Shown: positions 1 through 8,787, counted from the stretch's first letter. The stretch: DNA of 11,835 bases from Synechococcaceae bacterium WB4_1_0192 (GCA_009926195.1 RFPK01000037.1:1-11835); one strand, 5' to 3'. Notes: generated by a model not told the origin, from the letters alone. Numbers and translations: made by a program.

Positions 1-101
1 AGAGAAGCCGAGCTGCCTGCCGCCCATCAATCCAGTCCTGGCCTGCGATCACAGGACCATTCTCGCGGAGGCTGGCCTGGTTTTCCAGAGTCTCCCTAGG
101 C

Positions 102-974
102 GTGATAACCATCACGCTCAAGGACATCGTCAAACCCCAGATCGGCATCCAAGCCCGAAGCCAAGCAGCTGGCACTCCAAACCAGGCAGGTCTTGGCGGC
201 TTCCTGCCGCTGATGGTTGTCAGCAACAGCGTCTTCTTTGCTGACATCCTGGCAAATGCGAACTTCGCTGATATCAACAACTCCAGCAGCATCGTCAACA
301 CGACTGTTGCCGGCGTCACTCTCTCCACCTCATCCCGCCTGGGTTACCGCTGGCTGAATAGTGACCGCAGCTGGATGTATGGACTTAATGCGGGCTACGA
401 CACCCGACCAATGAGCACAGGGCCTACTGACACAGGCATTCCCGTAAATGCTTCACGCACTGGCTTCTTCCAGCAGGCAGCCGTCAACGCAGAAGCCATT
501 GGCGACAAGTGGACTTTCAATGCCTATGCACTGCTTCCGACCGGCACAACCAACGCTCAGCTCAACACGACTCATCAAGGCGGTGCACTGGGCACCTTTG
601 GCCTGGATGCGGGTTACAACCTCAACAAGGCGCTGAGAGTCTCTATTGGTTACTACTACCAAAACGGCGACCTCAACACTGCCGATGGCTCTGGCGTCCT
701 TGGCCACCTCACCTACGCCATCAACAACGACTTGACCGTGGGCGCAGATCTCTCCTATGACAACACATTCAAATCTCGCTTCTCAACTAGCATCAAGTGG
801 CGCTTTAGCGCAAAAGATAGCCCGGGCAAAGAAGGGCAAGCGAATAAGTCAAATTACAGCTCTACTATCACCGCCCCGATTGCCGCCCTGGCATCAACAC
901 CAACCAAGCGCAACGTTCGGGTACACGACACAACGGTAGGAATACAGGTGCTCGGCGTGCCGGGATTTGATTGA
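102..974 (+). CDS. Outer-membrane beta-barrel protein, inverse-autotransporter-like (5' end uncertain)
   Basis: The 290 residues alternate short polar turns and amphipathic strands rich in Gly, Asn, Thr and aromatic residues, as in outer-membrane barrels. The segment around residues 78-103 (LGYRWLNSDRSWMYGLNAGYD) matches the 'LGYR.L...WM.G.N..YD' pattern of intimin/invasin-type inverse autotransporter barrels. Further strand-like repeats include GLDAGYN (167-173), VSIGYYYQ (180-187) and LTVGADLSYD (211-220), and a last strand ends at KWRF (232-235). A polar tail follows and ends in KRNVRVHDT and a short hydrophobic end; there is no folded passenger domain. The GTG at 102 is only the first plausible start: the frame is open to the left window edge, the upstream translation is Arg/Trp-rich, and no signal peptide is visible, although such a protein needs one. 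The gene may therefore start further left or be a 5'-damaged copy. Its GC content is clearly lower than that of genes further right. The fold is moderately sure; the function (porin-like or adhesin-like) is unknown. Confidence 0.6.
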   Translation: MITITLKDIVKPQIGIQARSQAAGTPNQAGLGGFLPLMVVSNSVFFADILANANFADINNSSSIVNTTVAGVTLSTSSRLGYRWLNSDRSWMYGLNAGYDTRPMSTGPTDTGIPVNASRTGFFQQAAVNAEAIGDKWTFNAYALLPTGTTNAQLNTTHQGGALGTFGLDAGYNLNKALRVSIGYYYQNGDLNTADGSGVLGHLTYAINNDLTVGADLSYDNTFKSRFSTSIKWRFSAKDSPGKEGQANKSNYSSTITAPIAALASTPTKRNVRVHDTTVGIQVLGVPGFD

Positions 975-1373
975 TGCGCGACATCCTGGGACAACATCCG
1001 CCTATCCGTTTAAAACCTCAGCCCACCCACCGGAAACCCCCTGAAGGCGTGAGTAGCGGCTGTCCCACGCTTCTCCGCAATGCCAACTCCGCCTACCTTG
1101 ACCTTGGCGCTGATCAGCAGATTCATCACCCGTTCGTGCTCCATGCCAGCCTCAACCACAAGACCTTCAGCAATGGCGATCCGCTTGAGTAGCGGGGGCA
1201 TGAGAGCCAAGGCCTGAGGCGAAACCGCTTCAGTCTGAAGCTGAGCCCATGGGCCCACCAGATACTGTTCTGGCGAGCATTTTCCACCTCTGATGGATCA
1301 ACTGACTGGTGGAGCATGCAGCCATATGGGCTCGCGGGTGCGCTTTGATGTCCTGCAAGTTCTGGTCGAACCC
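975..1373. other. Gene-poor stretch after the barrel gene
   Basis: No recognisable gene lies here. Short plus-strand ORFs give Pro/His-rich translations without family features. The only plausible coding signal is on the minus strand (1010-1258, listed separately). I see no tRNA, no strong hairpin followed by a T-run, and no insertion-sequence ends. Together with the broken gene at 1374-1772 it reads as decayed or non-coding DNA. Confidence 0.4.
1010..1258 (-). CDS. Uncertain small hypothetical protein or gene remnant
   Basis: This minus-strand ORF encodes 82 residues from a GTG at 1258 to a TAA at 1010. I do not recognise a family. The translation looks more protein-like than the opposite frames: it has a helix-like stretch (LALMPPLLKRIAIAEGL), then a charged segment (EAGMEHERVMNLL) and a Gly/Arg-rich tail ending in GGLRF. 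The frame stays open upstream for about 13 more codons to a TGA at about 1298-1300, reading KCSPEQYLVGPW across the proposed start. That looks like continuing coding sequence without an ATG, so the gene may have lost its 5' part. There is no good ribosome site. It would be convergent with the barrel gene. It could be a chance ORF; confidence is low. Confidence 0.3.
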   Translation of the reverse strand: MGPWAQLQTEAVSPQALALMPPLLKRIAIAEGLVVEAGMEHERVMNLLISAKVKVGGVGIAEKRGTAATHAFRGFPVGGLRF

Positions 1374-1772
1374 ATGCAGCCTGCCGTGAGTCGATGGATC
1401 TTGTGCACAACCACGCTATGCGCTGCGCTGAGCTGGAGCAATGCCCCAGCCGGGGCCTACCCGTTCGAGCCCAATAGTCGATCGTTCACCGCCTAGGCCA
1501 ACCAGATCACCTACAGCGACGGCTTCCGAAACAAGCGCTACTTCTACAACCTTTCCAACTGCAGCTTCTGGCGATCCAAGCAGGGTGCTGAAGTCTACGA
1601 GTTGGCTCGATGCACAGGCTTCTACACGGAGACAACGCGGCTGGGCGTGCGCAAACGCTGCGTTTCCGACCACATCACCTACGAACGGCGAATCAGCCCA
1701 GTGCCGGGCGGCATCGTGCTCAGCACAGAATTCAGCCGTGGCGCACCCCAGGCCGAGTGCGTGGCGAACTGA
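1374..1772 (+). pseudogene. Small secreted Cys-containing protein, interrupted by an in-frame TAG
   Basis: From the ATG at 1374 the frame encodes a typical export signal: a short N-terminus with Arg7, a hydrophobic core (residues 9-21) and an APAGA cleavage site before Tyr29. It then stops at a TAG (1494-1496, codon 41). The same frame continues without interruption for 91 more codons to a TGA at 1770-1772. That part looks like genuine protein: NQITYSDGFRNKRYFYNLSNC, then ELARCTGFY, RKRCVSDHITYERR and a C-terminal AECVAN. It has four cysteines, enough for two disulfides, and no hydrophobic segment, which fits a small exported protein. One base change (for example from AAG or CAG) would explain the TAG. 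A GTG at 1386 is an alternative start. I do not recognise the family. Probably a young pseudogene; amber readthrough or a base-call error are alternatives. Confidence 0.6.
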
Positions 1773-1809
1773 TCACTGAGACTTGCCAACAAAGCCTCGC
1801 CACGGTTGC

Positions 1810-1834
1810 CACTGGCTGCAGACTGGTGCCAGTG
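1810..1834. repeat. Short inverted repeat upstream of the 47-residue membrane protein
   Basis: CACTGGC (1810-1816) and GCCAGTG (1828-1834) are perfect 7-base inverted arms around an 11-base loop, ending about 20 bases before the ATG at 1854. It could form a hairpin in the leader or be an operator-like dyad. No T-run follows, so a terminator is unlikely. Chance occurrence is possible in GC-rich DNA. Confidence 0.25.
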
Positions 1835-1853
1835 CATCCAACACGGTCAGCCC

Positions 1854-1997
1854 ATGCCTGACACAGCCAGCGGCCTCACCCTTGCCGGCGTTCTGCTCGG
1901 CGGCAGCGGCCTGTTCGTGCTCGCCACCCTGTTCTTCGGCACCAAGGGCGGCTACTACGACACCGACAAGTACGACGGCAACGGCACCGCCCACTAG
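1854..1997 (+). CDS. 47-residue single-span membrane protein, function unknown
   Basis: This short gene encodes a small N-terminal polar stretch (MPDTASG), one Gly/Leu-rich transmembrane segment (about residues 8-29) and a soluble acidic, aromatic tail (GTKGGYYDTDKYDGNGTAH). The layout resembles the one-helix accessory subunits of cyanobacterial photosystem or NDH complexes in thylakoid membranes, but I cannot assign it to a named subunit. The frame extends upstream to an ATG at 1806, but that adds a Cys/His-containing stretch unlike a membrane-protein N-terminus, so I prefer the ATG at 1854, just before the hydrophobic core. No clear Shine-Dalgarno sequence precedes it. It converges with the minus-strand DUF6679-like gene, and the two stop codons overlap in CTAG (1994-1997). 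That it is a real gene is fairly sure; its role is unknown. Confidence 0.65.
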   Translation: MPDTASGLTLAGVLLGGSGLFVLATLFFGTKGGYYDTDKYDGNGTAH

Positions 1998-2250
1998 CCC
2001 TGGCTGGGCAACTGCTCCGATTCGGGGCAGTCGCCGGTCACCTCGATGTCGTCGGCTTCGGCGCTGCGGCTGAAATAGGCCAGGCGGGTGCTGACGGCAC
2101 CGATCGAATCTCGGCGTCGTAGCGGAGGGTGACCAGATCCCCCTCCAGCTCCACCACCTGCGCTTGCTCAATCCAGCGCTGCTGGTCGCGCAGAAACACC
2201 CAGATCGGTCGCTGCTCGCACTGGAAGCGGTAAAGCTTGCGCTGGAGCAT
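1994..2250 (-). pseudogene. DUF6679-like gene with internal deletion and frameshift
   Basis: Reading leftward from the ATG at 2250, the first 47 codons give a convincing conserved N-terminus: MLQRKLYRF, IWVFLRDQQRWIEQAQ and LEGDLVTLRYDAE. From memory, this matches the cyanobacterial DUF6679 family of about 90-100 residues. The frame then degenerates into Pro/Ala/Ser-rich sequence and stops at 2038. In the next frame, starting at about 2107, a family-like C-terminus appears: SIGAVSTRLAYFSR, DIEVTGDCPESEQLPSQG, and then a TAG at 1994-1996. Family members carry an acidic stretch and a CSWEEMVRLE-like segment between these parts. It is absent here, so roughly 15 codons seem to have been lost out of frame at about 2105-2112. 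The overlap of its stop with the convergent gene's stop supports 1994 as the original end. The function of the family is unknown. Probably a pseudogene, or else an assembly error. Confidence 0.6.
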
Positions 2251-2320
2251 GGGGCACCCTCAGGAACCACCTGACCTCAATCCTAGGGATGATGGACGGA
2301 TCTGAGGCCCTGTCGCCGTC

Positions 2321-3130
2321 GTGGTTGCCACCAGCTCTCCATCCCTGCTGCCGGGTCCGGTGCCGAGCGCCGCAGACATCCGCCTGCAGCTGCGCAGCTG
2401 GCCCGAGGTGGAGGACTATCTGCAGGGCTGCAAGGGCGTGATCGTGCCGCTCGGCTCCACCGAACAGCACGGCCCCACCGGCGCGATCGGCACCGATGCC
2501 CTCACCGCCGAAGCGGTGGCCCTGGAGGTGGGCCGGCGCACCGGCGTGCTGGTCGCGCCCGCCCAGGCGTTCGGCATGGCCGAACACCACCTCGGCTTTG
2601 CGGGAACGATGAGCCTGCAGCCGGCCACCCTGCTGGCGGTGATCCACGACCTGGTGCTCTCGCTGGCCCGCCACGGCTTCGAGCGCATCTATGTGATCAA
2701 CGGCCACGGCGGCAACATCGCCACCACCAAGGCCGCCTTCGCCCAGGCCTATGGGACCGCCGCCAGCCGCGGCCTGCCCCATGCGGCCAATCTGCGCTGC
2801 AAGCTGGCCAACTGGTTCATGGCCCCCGAAGCGATGGGCCTGGCGCGCGAGCTCTACGGCAACAGGGAGGGACACCACGCCACCCCCAGCGAGATCGCGA
2901 TCACGCTGCAGCTCGAACCAAGCCTGCAGGCCAAACAGCGCCCGCTGCCCGAGGCCGCTCCGGCCGGGCCGATCCACGGGCCCGAGGATTTCCGCCGCCG
3001 CCACCCCGATGGCCGCATGGGCTCCGACCCATCCCTGGCCACCGCCGAGCACGGCGCCCGCTTCCTGGAGGTGGCCGCCGCGGCCCTGGCCGCCGATCTG
3101 GAGCGCTTCCTGGCGGAGCCGGCCAGCTAG
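2321..3130 (+). CDS. Creatininase-family metal-dependent amidohydrolase
   Basis: The 269-residue protein has the hallmarks of the creatininase/creatinine amidohydrolase family, binuclear-metal enzymes that hydrolyse cyclic or linear amide bonds. PLGSTEQHGP with Glu48 and His50, followed by GTD (Asp59), supplies the first metal ligands. NGHGGN (127-132) supplies His129. EGHHATPSE (183-191) is the later His/Glu motif, here the HATPSE version instead of the HAGxxETS of creatininases proper. Its length is normal for the family. Substrate cannot be told from sequence: the family also includes formamide hydrolases of riboflavin/F420 metabolism and the mycofactocin peptidase, and the cyanobacterial branch is not well defined. 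It starts with GTG at 2321, 70 bases from the divergent DUF6679-like gene. gatC follows after 9 bases, so the two are probably co-transcribed. Confidence 0.88.
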   Translation: MVATSSPSLLPGPVPSAADIRLQLRSWPEVEDYLQGCKGVIVPLGSTEQHGPTGAIGTDALTAEAVALEVGRRTGVLVAPAQAFGMAEHHLGFAGTMSLQPATLLAVIHDLVLSLARHGFERIYVINGHGGNIATTKAAFAQAYGTAASRGLPHAANLRCKLANWFMAPEAMGLARELYGNREGHHATPSEIAITLQLEPSLQAKQRPLPEAAPAGPIHGPEDFRRRHPDGRMGSDPSLATAEHGARFLEVAAAALAADLERFLAEPAS

Positions 3131-3139
3131 GTTCCCCCC

Positions 3140-3433
3140 ATGAGCAACATCAGCGCCGACGACGTCCGCAAGGTGGCCCAGCTGGCCCGGCTGCAGCTGC
3201 CCGAGGACAAGATCGCCACCTACACCGGCCAGCTGGAGCGGATCCTCGATTACGTGGATCATCTGCAGGCGGTGGACACCGAGGGCGTTCCCCCCACCAC
3301 CCGCGCCGTTGAAGTGGTCAATGTGACCCGCGACGACGTGGTGGTGCCCACCGAGGTGCGCGAGCAGCTGCTCGATGAAGCGCCCCAGCGCGAGGGCGAC
3401 TTCTTCCGCGTGCCGAAGATCCTGGCCGACTGA
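3140..3433 (+). CDS. gatC: Aspartyl/glutamyl-tRNA(Asn/Gln) amidotransferase subunit C
   Basis: GatC is the small subunit of the GatCAB complex, which converts Glu-tRNA(Gln) and Asp-tRNA(Asn) to Gln-tRNA(Gln) and Asn-tRNA(Asn). It wraps around and stabilises the GatA-GatB interface. The 97 residues match the family length and pattern: an N-terminal helical part with VRKVAQLARLQLPED, a second helix containing QLERILDYVDHL (residues 34-45), then VDTEGVPPT and the C-terminal REGDFFRVPKIL that ends many GatC proteins. The ATG at 3140 follows a run of C and has no clear Shine-Dalgarno, as often in this window. gatA and gatB are not in the window. The gene ends 15 bases before the stop of the convergent crtR, and no hairpin-plus-T-run separates them. 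Confidence 0.95.
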   Translation: MSNISADDVRKVAQLARLQLPEDKIATYTGQLERILDYVDHLQAVDTEGVPPTTRAVEVVNVTRDDVVVPTEVREQLLDEAPQREGDFFRVPKILAD

Positions 3434-3448
3434 AGCCGGAACCGACGC

Positions 3449-4474
3449 TCAGCGCCGCGGCGACACGGCCGTTCGGTGCAGCAGCGCCACGATGTGGCGG
3501 CGGGCCCGGAAGCCGGGCAGCAGGCCGGCGATCGGCCGCAGCTTGCTGCGCCGCCGCCGGTGACTGCGCACTCCCAGCACGATGTCGTAGAGGAAATTGC
3601 TGAAATCGCTGCGGCTCTCAAACAGACCGAGGCGCTGGGGTGACCCCTTGGCATCGAGGATCGGCTTGGTGGCGTGATACGCGGGGCGGTACTCGAACCA
3701 GGGGATCGAGGGCCAGAGGTGGTGCACCAGGTGATAGTTCTGGCCCATGATCAGCCAGTTCATCAGCCTGCCGGGATAGACGCGGGCGTTGTGCCAACGG
3801 TTGCGCGACTGGAACGGCCGATGCGGCAGGTAGTCGAAGAACAGGCCGAGGGTGACGCCCACCATCAGCGCCGGCGCGAACCAGCAGTTGAAGATGAAGT
3901 CGATGAAGCCGTATTTGATGCCGGCCAGCACGATCGCGAAGAAGATGCCGCGGCCGATGCCCCACTCGATCAGCTCATGGCCGCGCCAGAGCCTGCGCTG
4001 AAAGAAGAAATACTCGTGATAGAAAAAACGCGGTGCGATCAGCCACAGCGGCCCGAACGTGCTGACGATGTGATCGGGATCGTGCTTCGGATCGTTCACA
4101 TGGGCGTGGTGCTGCAGGTGCACCCGCGTGAACACGGGGAAGCTGAACCCCAGCAGCAGGGCCGCGCCGTGGCCCATCACGGCGTTCCAGAAGCGGCTGG
4201 GGTGGGCGGCGTTGTGGCAGGCGTCGTGGATCACCGTGCCCTCCAGGTGCAGGGCCAGGAAGCCGGTGGCCAGCAGCAGCGGCAGGGGCCAGTCCCAGCG
4301 GAACCAGCCGGCGATCGTGATCAGGGCCAGGGCGTAGCCGCCCAGGAACAGACCGACGGTGGGATTCCAGGCGGCCGGCGGGTCGAGGAACTGCTTCGGC
4401 ACCGCGCTCACCGAAGCGCGCAGCTCCTGCCCGTCGGTGCGGACTCCCAGCGGCTGAACCAGAGCTTGCGTCAT
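3449..4474 (-). CDS. crtR: Beta-carotene hydroxylase (CrtR-type, di-iron membrane enzyme)
   Basis: This 341-residue membrane protein belongs to the fatty-acid-desaturase-like di-iron family. CrtR hydroxylates the beta-ionone rings of beta-carotene to make zeaxanthin, a photoprotective pigment of picocyanobacteria. The histidine boxes are clear: HDACHNAAH (83-91), HLQHH (119-123) and HLVHH (248-252), with further conserved-looking His at 218 and 228. Hydrophobic spans lie at about 41-58, 65-80, 101-115, 178-193 and 198-213. The C-terminal roughly 40 residues are very Arg-rich (SHRRRRSK at 304-311) and look like a lineage-specific extension. The frame stays open upstream through the tRNA gene, so the ATG at 4474 (MTQALVQPLG) is chosen because it leaves the tRNA intact. 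Related ketolases and desaturases share these boxes, so hydroxylase identity rests on overall resemblance to CrtR. Confidence 0.88.
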   Translation of the reverse strand: MTQALVQPLGVRTDGQELRASVSAVPKQFLDPPAAWNPTVGLFLGGYALALITIAGWFRWDWPLPLLLATGFLALHLEGTVIHDACHNAAHPSRFWNAVMGHGAALLLGFSFPVFTRVHLQHHAHVNDPKHDPDHIVSTFGPLWLIAPRFFYHEYFFFQRRLWRGHELIEWGIGRGIFFAIVLAGIKYGFIDFIFNCWFAPALMVGVTLGLFFDYLPHRPFQSRNRWHNARVYPGRLMNWLIMGQNYHLVHHLWPSIPWFEYRPAYHATKPILDAKGSPQRLGLFESRSDFSNFLYDIVLGVRSHRRRRSKLRPIAGLLPGFRARRHIVALLHRTAVSPRR

Positions 4475-4538
4475 CCCCTGGACAGCGCGGTCGAACAATG
4501 CTGCCCACCTTAGGAAGGTCGGGGTCTTCAGCCGCTGA

Positions 4539-4620
4539 TGCCCACCGGGGGACTTGAACCCCCACGACCGAAGCCACTGGAACCTAAACCCAGCGCGTCT
4601 ACCAATTCCGCCAGGTGGGC
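4539..4620 (-). tRNA. trnL: tRNA-Leu (anticodon UAG)
   Basis: Read on the minus strand, this is a complete 82-base class II tRNA. The acceptor arms GCCCACC and GGTGGGC pair perfectly, followed by discriminator A (position 4539). The D-arm contains GGTAGACGC. The anticodon stem CTGGG/TCCAG encloses the loop TTTAGGT, giving anticodon UAG, which reads CUA and wobble CUN codons. A long variable arm (around GGCTTCGGTC), as in tRNA-Leu, precedes a T-arm GGGGG-TTCAAGT-CCCCC. The 3' CCA is not encoded. It lies 64 bases upstream of crtR on the same strand and is divergent from the Ycf66 gene. Confidence 0.97.
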
Positions 4621-4671
4621 AGAGCGCGACTGTACGGGCCGCCCAGAATGGGGTCAACGCCGCCTCTCGCC

Positions 4672-5280
4672 ATGCTGGCCAGCCTCAGTGGAAGCCTCGC
4701 CCTGCTGCTGGGGCTGGCGGTGATGCTGCTGCCGCTGCTCAGCCCCGAGCTGAGCCGGCCGCGCGACGCCGTCTGGGGAGCGGTGCTGCTGCTGCTGGGG
4801 CTGGTGCTGATCACCGGTGCCGATCGCCTCAGCGGCTCCCCGATGCTGGCGGTGCTCTGCGGCGGCCTGCTGATCGGGCGGCTGGGGGGCGAGGTGATGC
4901 AGCTGCGCTGGAGCCAGCTGACGCCTGAAGAACAGCAGGGCCTGCTCTCCCGCGAGCGCTGGCAGCGCAGCCTGAGCGAACTGAGCGTGAGCGTCGGCAG
5001 CCTGGTCGGCCGCCTGACGATGATCGGCGCCGCCCTGGGCAGCAGCCTGGCCGGGCTCAGCGCCGCCCTGCAAAGGGGCCGTGGTCGGCCCGGCAGCGCT
5101 GGCAGCAGCAAGCGCTGGGTGCGGCCGGAACCGGAGGCGCCAGGCGTGACCGAGACGGTAACGGTGCGCTCCTTCGCCGAGATCGAGGCCCTGATCAGCA
5201 CCGCCGCCGAGGCAGCCGCCACCACCACTGCTGCACCAGAGCCCACCGAACGGCCAGCCCAACACAGCGAGGCGGGATAA
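4672..5280 (+). CDS. Ycf66-family membrane protein
   Basis: The N-terminal half matches Ycf66, a membrane-protein family of cyanobacteria and some plastids whose function is not established. Hydrophobic helices lie at about residues 5-24, 33-50 and 56-72. The family-like pattern is a helix, then a charged turn before Trp (RPRDAVWGAVLLLLGLVL), then TGADRLSGSPMLAV. After residue 75 comes a soluble Gln/Glu/Arg-rich segment and a low-complexity Ala/Thr/Pro/Glu tail of about 50 residues containing VTVRSFAEIEALI. I chose the ATG at 4672 (MLASLSG) because it sits where family members begin. The frame also has an ATG at 4648, and a start at 4615 would overlap the tRNA gene. The protein is 202 residues long. 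It ends 25 bases before the preferred ileS start, so co-transcription with ileS is likely. Confidence 0.75.
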   Translation: MLASLSGSLALLLGLAVMLLPLLSPELSRPRDAVWGAVLLLLGLVLITGADRLSGSPMLAVLCGGLLIGRLGGEVMQLRWSQLTPEEQQGLLSRERWQRSLSELSVSVGSLVGRLTMIGAALGSSLAGLSAALQRGRGRPGSAGSSKRWVRPEPEAPGVTETVTVRSFAEIEALISTAAEAAATTTAAPEPTERPAQHSEAG

Positions 5281-5281
5281 T
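5276..5281 (+). promoter_or_regulatory. Possible -10 element (GATAAT) before ileS
   Basis: GATAAT overlaps the stop codon of the Ycf66 gene and lies 24 bases upstream of the preferred ileS GTG. It differs from the TATAAT consensus at one base. No matching -35 element is visible, although such elements are often weak in cyanobacteria. It would allow ileS to be expressed separately from the upstream gene. Low confidence. Confidence 0.2.
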
Positions 5282-5305
5282 CGCCCCTTGCTGCCCTGTG
5301 GCGAC

Positions 5306-8263
<2,958 letters not shown>

Positions 8264-8280
8264 CCCCAACCGCAGCGACG

Positions 8281-8787
8281 ATGACGCCGCACACCACCCC
8301 CGAGGCGCTGATCCAGCGGCTTGGGCTGCAGCCCCATCCGGAGGGCGGCCACTACCGGGAGACCTACCGGGCCCGCGAGCAGGTGGATACCGATCGCGGC
8401 CCGCGCCCAGCCAGCACCGCGATCCTGTTCCTGCTGGCGACAGGCGAACGCTCCGCCTGGCATCGGATCCGCTCCGATGAACTGTGGCACCACCACGCCG
8501 GTGGCCCCCTGTGGATCCATGAGCTGTGCCACGACGGCCGGGTACTGCGCACCAGACTCGGCCTGGATCTGGCCGCCGGTGAGACGCCCCAACACGTGGT
8601 GCCCGCAGGCCGCTGGTTCGCCTCCGAACCGGCCCTAGCCCACAGCTGGAGCCTGGTGGGCTGCACGGTGGCACCCGGCTTCGACTTCGCCGATTTCGAG
8701 CTGGCCACAGCAGCGGTGCTGGAGCCCCATCAGCACCAGCTCGACGCCCACTGCCCGCACTGGCGGCGGCTCTGCCACGGGGGCTGA
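8281..8787 (+). CDS. Cupin-fold protein, DUF985 family
   Basis: The 168 residues match the DUF985 cupin family. LGLQPHPEGGHYRETYR (14-30) is the family's N-terminal signature. SAWHRIRSDELWHHHAG (58-74) supplies the His/Glu residues of the first cupin motif (His61, Glu67, His70-72). VPAGRWFASE (108-117) follows, and the C-terminal FDFADFELA (134-142) completes the family pattern. Family members are small cytoplasmic beta-barrels that bind a metal or a small ligand; the substrate is not known, and a role in sugar or small-molecule metabolism is only a guess. The ATG at 8281 lies 17 bases after the ileS stop, suggesting read-through transcription from ileS. An in-frame ATG at 8167 lies inside ileS and is unlikely. 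The gene converges on the next one with only 3 bases between the stop codons. Confidence 0.85.
   Translation: MTPHTTPEALIQRLGLQPHPEGGHYRETYRAREQVDTDRGPRPASTAILFLLATGERSAWHRIRSDELWHHHAGGPLWIHELCHDGRVLRTRLGLDLAAGETPQHVVPAGRWFASEPALAHSWSLVGCTVAPGFDFADFELATAAVLEPHQHQLDAHCPHWRRLCHGG

Noticed and set aside
971..1192. 73-codon plus-strand frame after the barrel gene
   Set aside because: Its translation is Pro/His-rich with no recognisable features, and the opposite strand looks more coding.
1441..1779. 112-codon plus-strand frame over the secreted-protein pseudogene
   Set aside because: Its Ser/Thr/Pro/Ala low-complexity translation is the out-of-frame reading of the better-supported interrupted gene.
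2168..3262. 364-codon minus-strand frame opposite the creatininase gene
   Set aside because: Shadow of the creatininase frame. It would also overlap the start of the DUF6679-like gene and gatC.
3434..3448. Bidirectional terminator between gatC and crtR
   Set aside because: The 15-base gap has no stable hairpin and no T-run on either strand.
3674..4513. 279-codon plus-strand frame opposite crtR
   Set aside because: The histidine-box pattern on the minus strand identifies the real gene. The plus-strand translation is Glu/Gln/Ala low complexity.
4475..4657. N-terminal extension of the crtR frame to 4657
   Set aside because: It would read through the entire tRNA-Leu gene. The ATG at 4474 gives a normal CrtR start.
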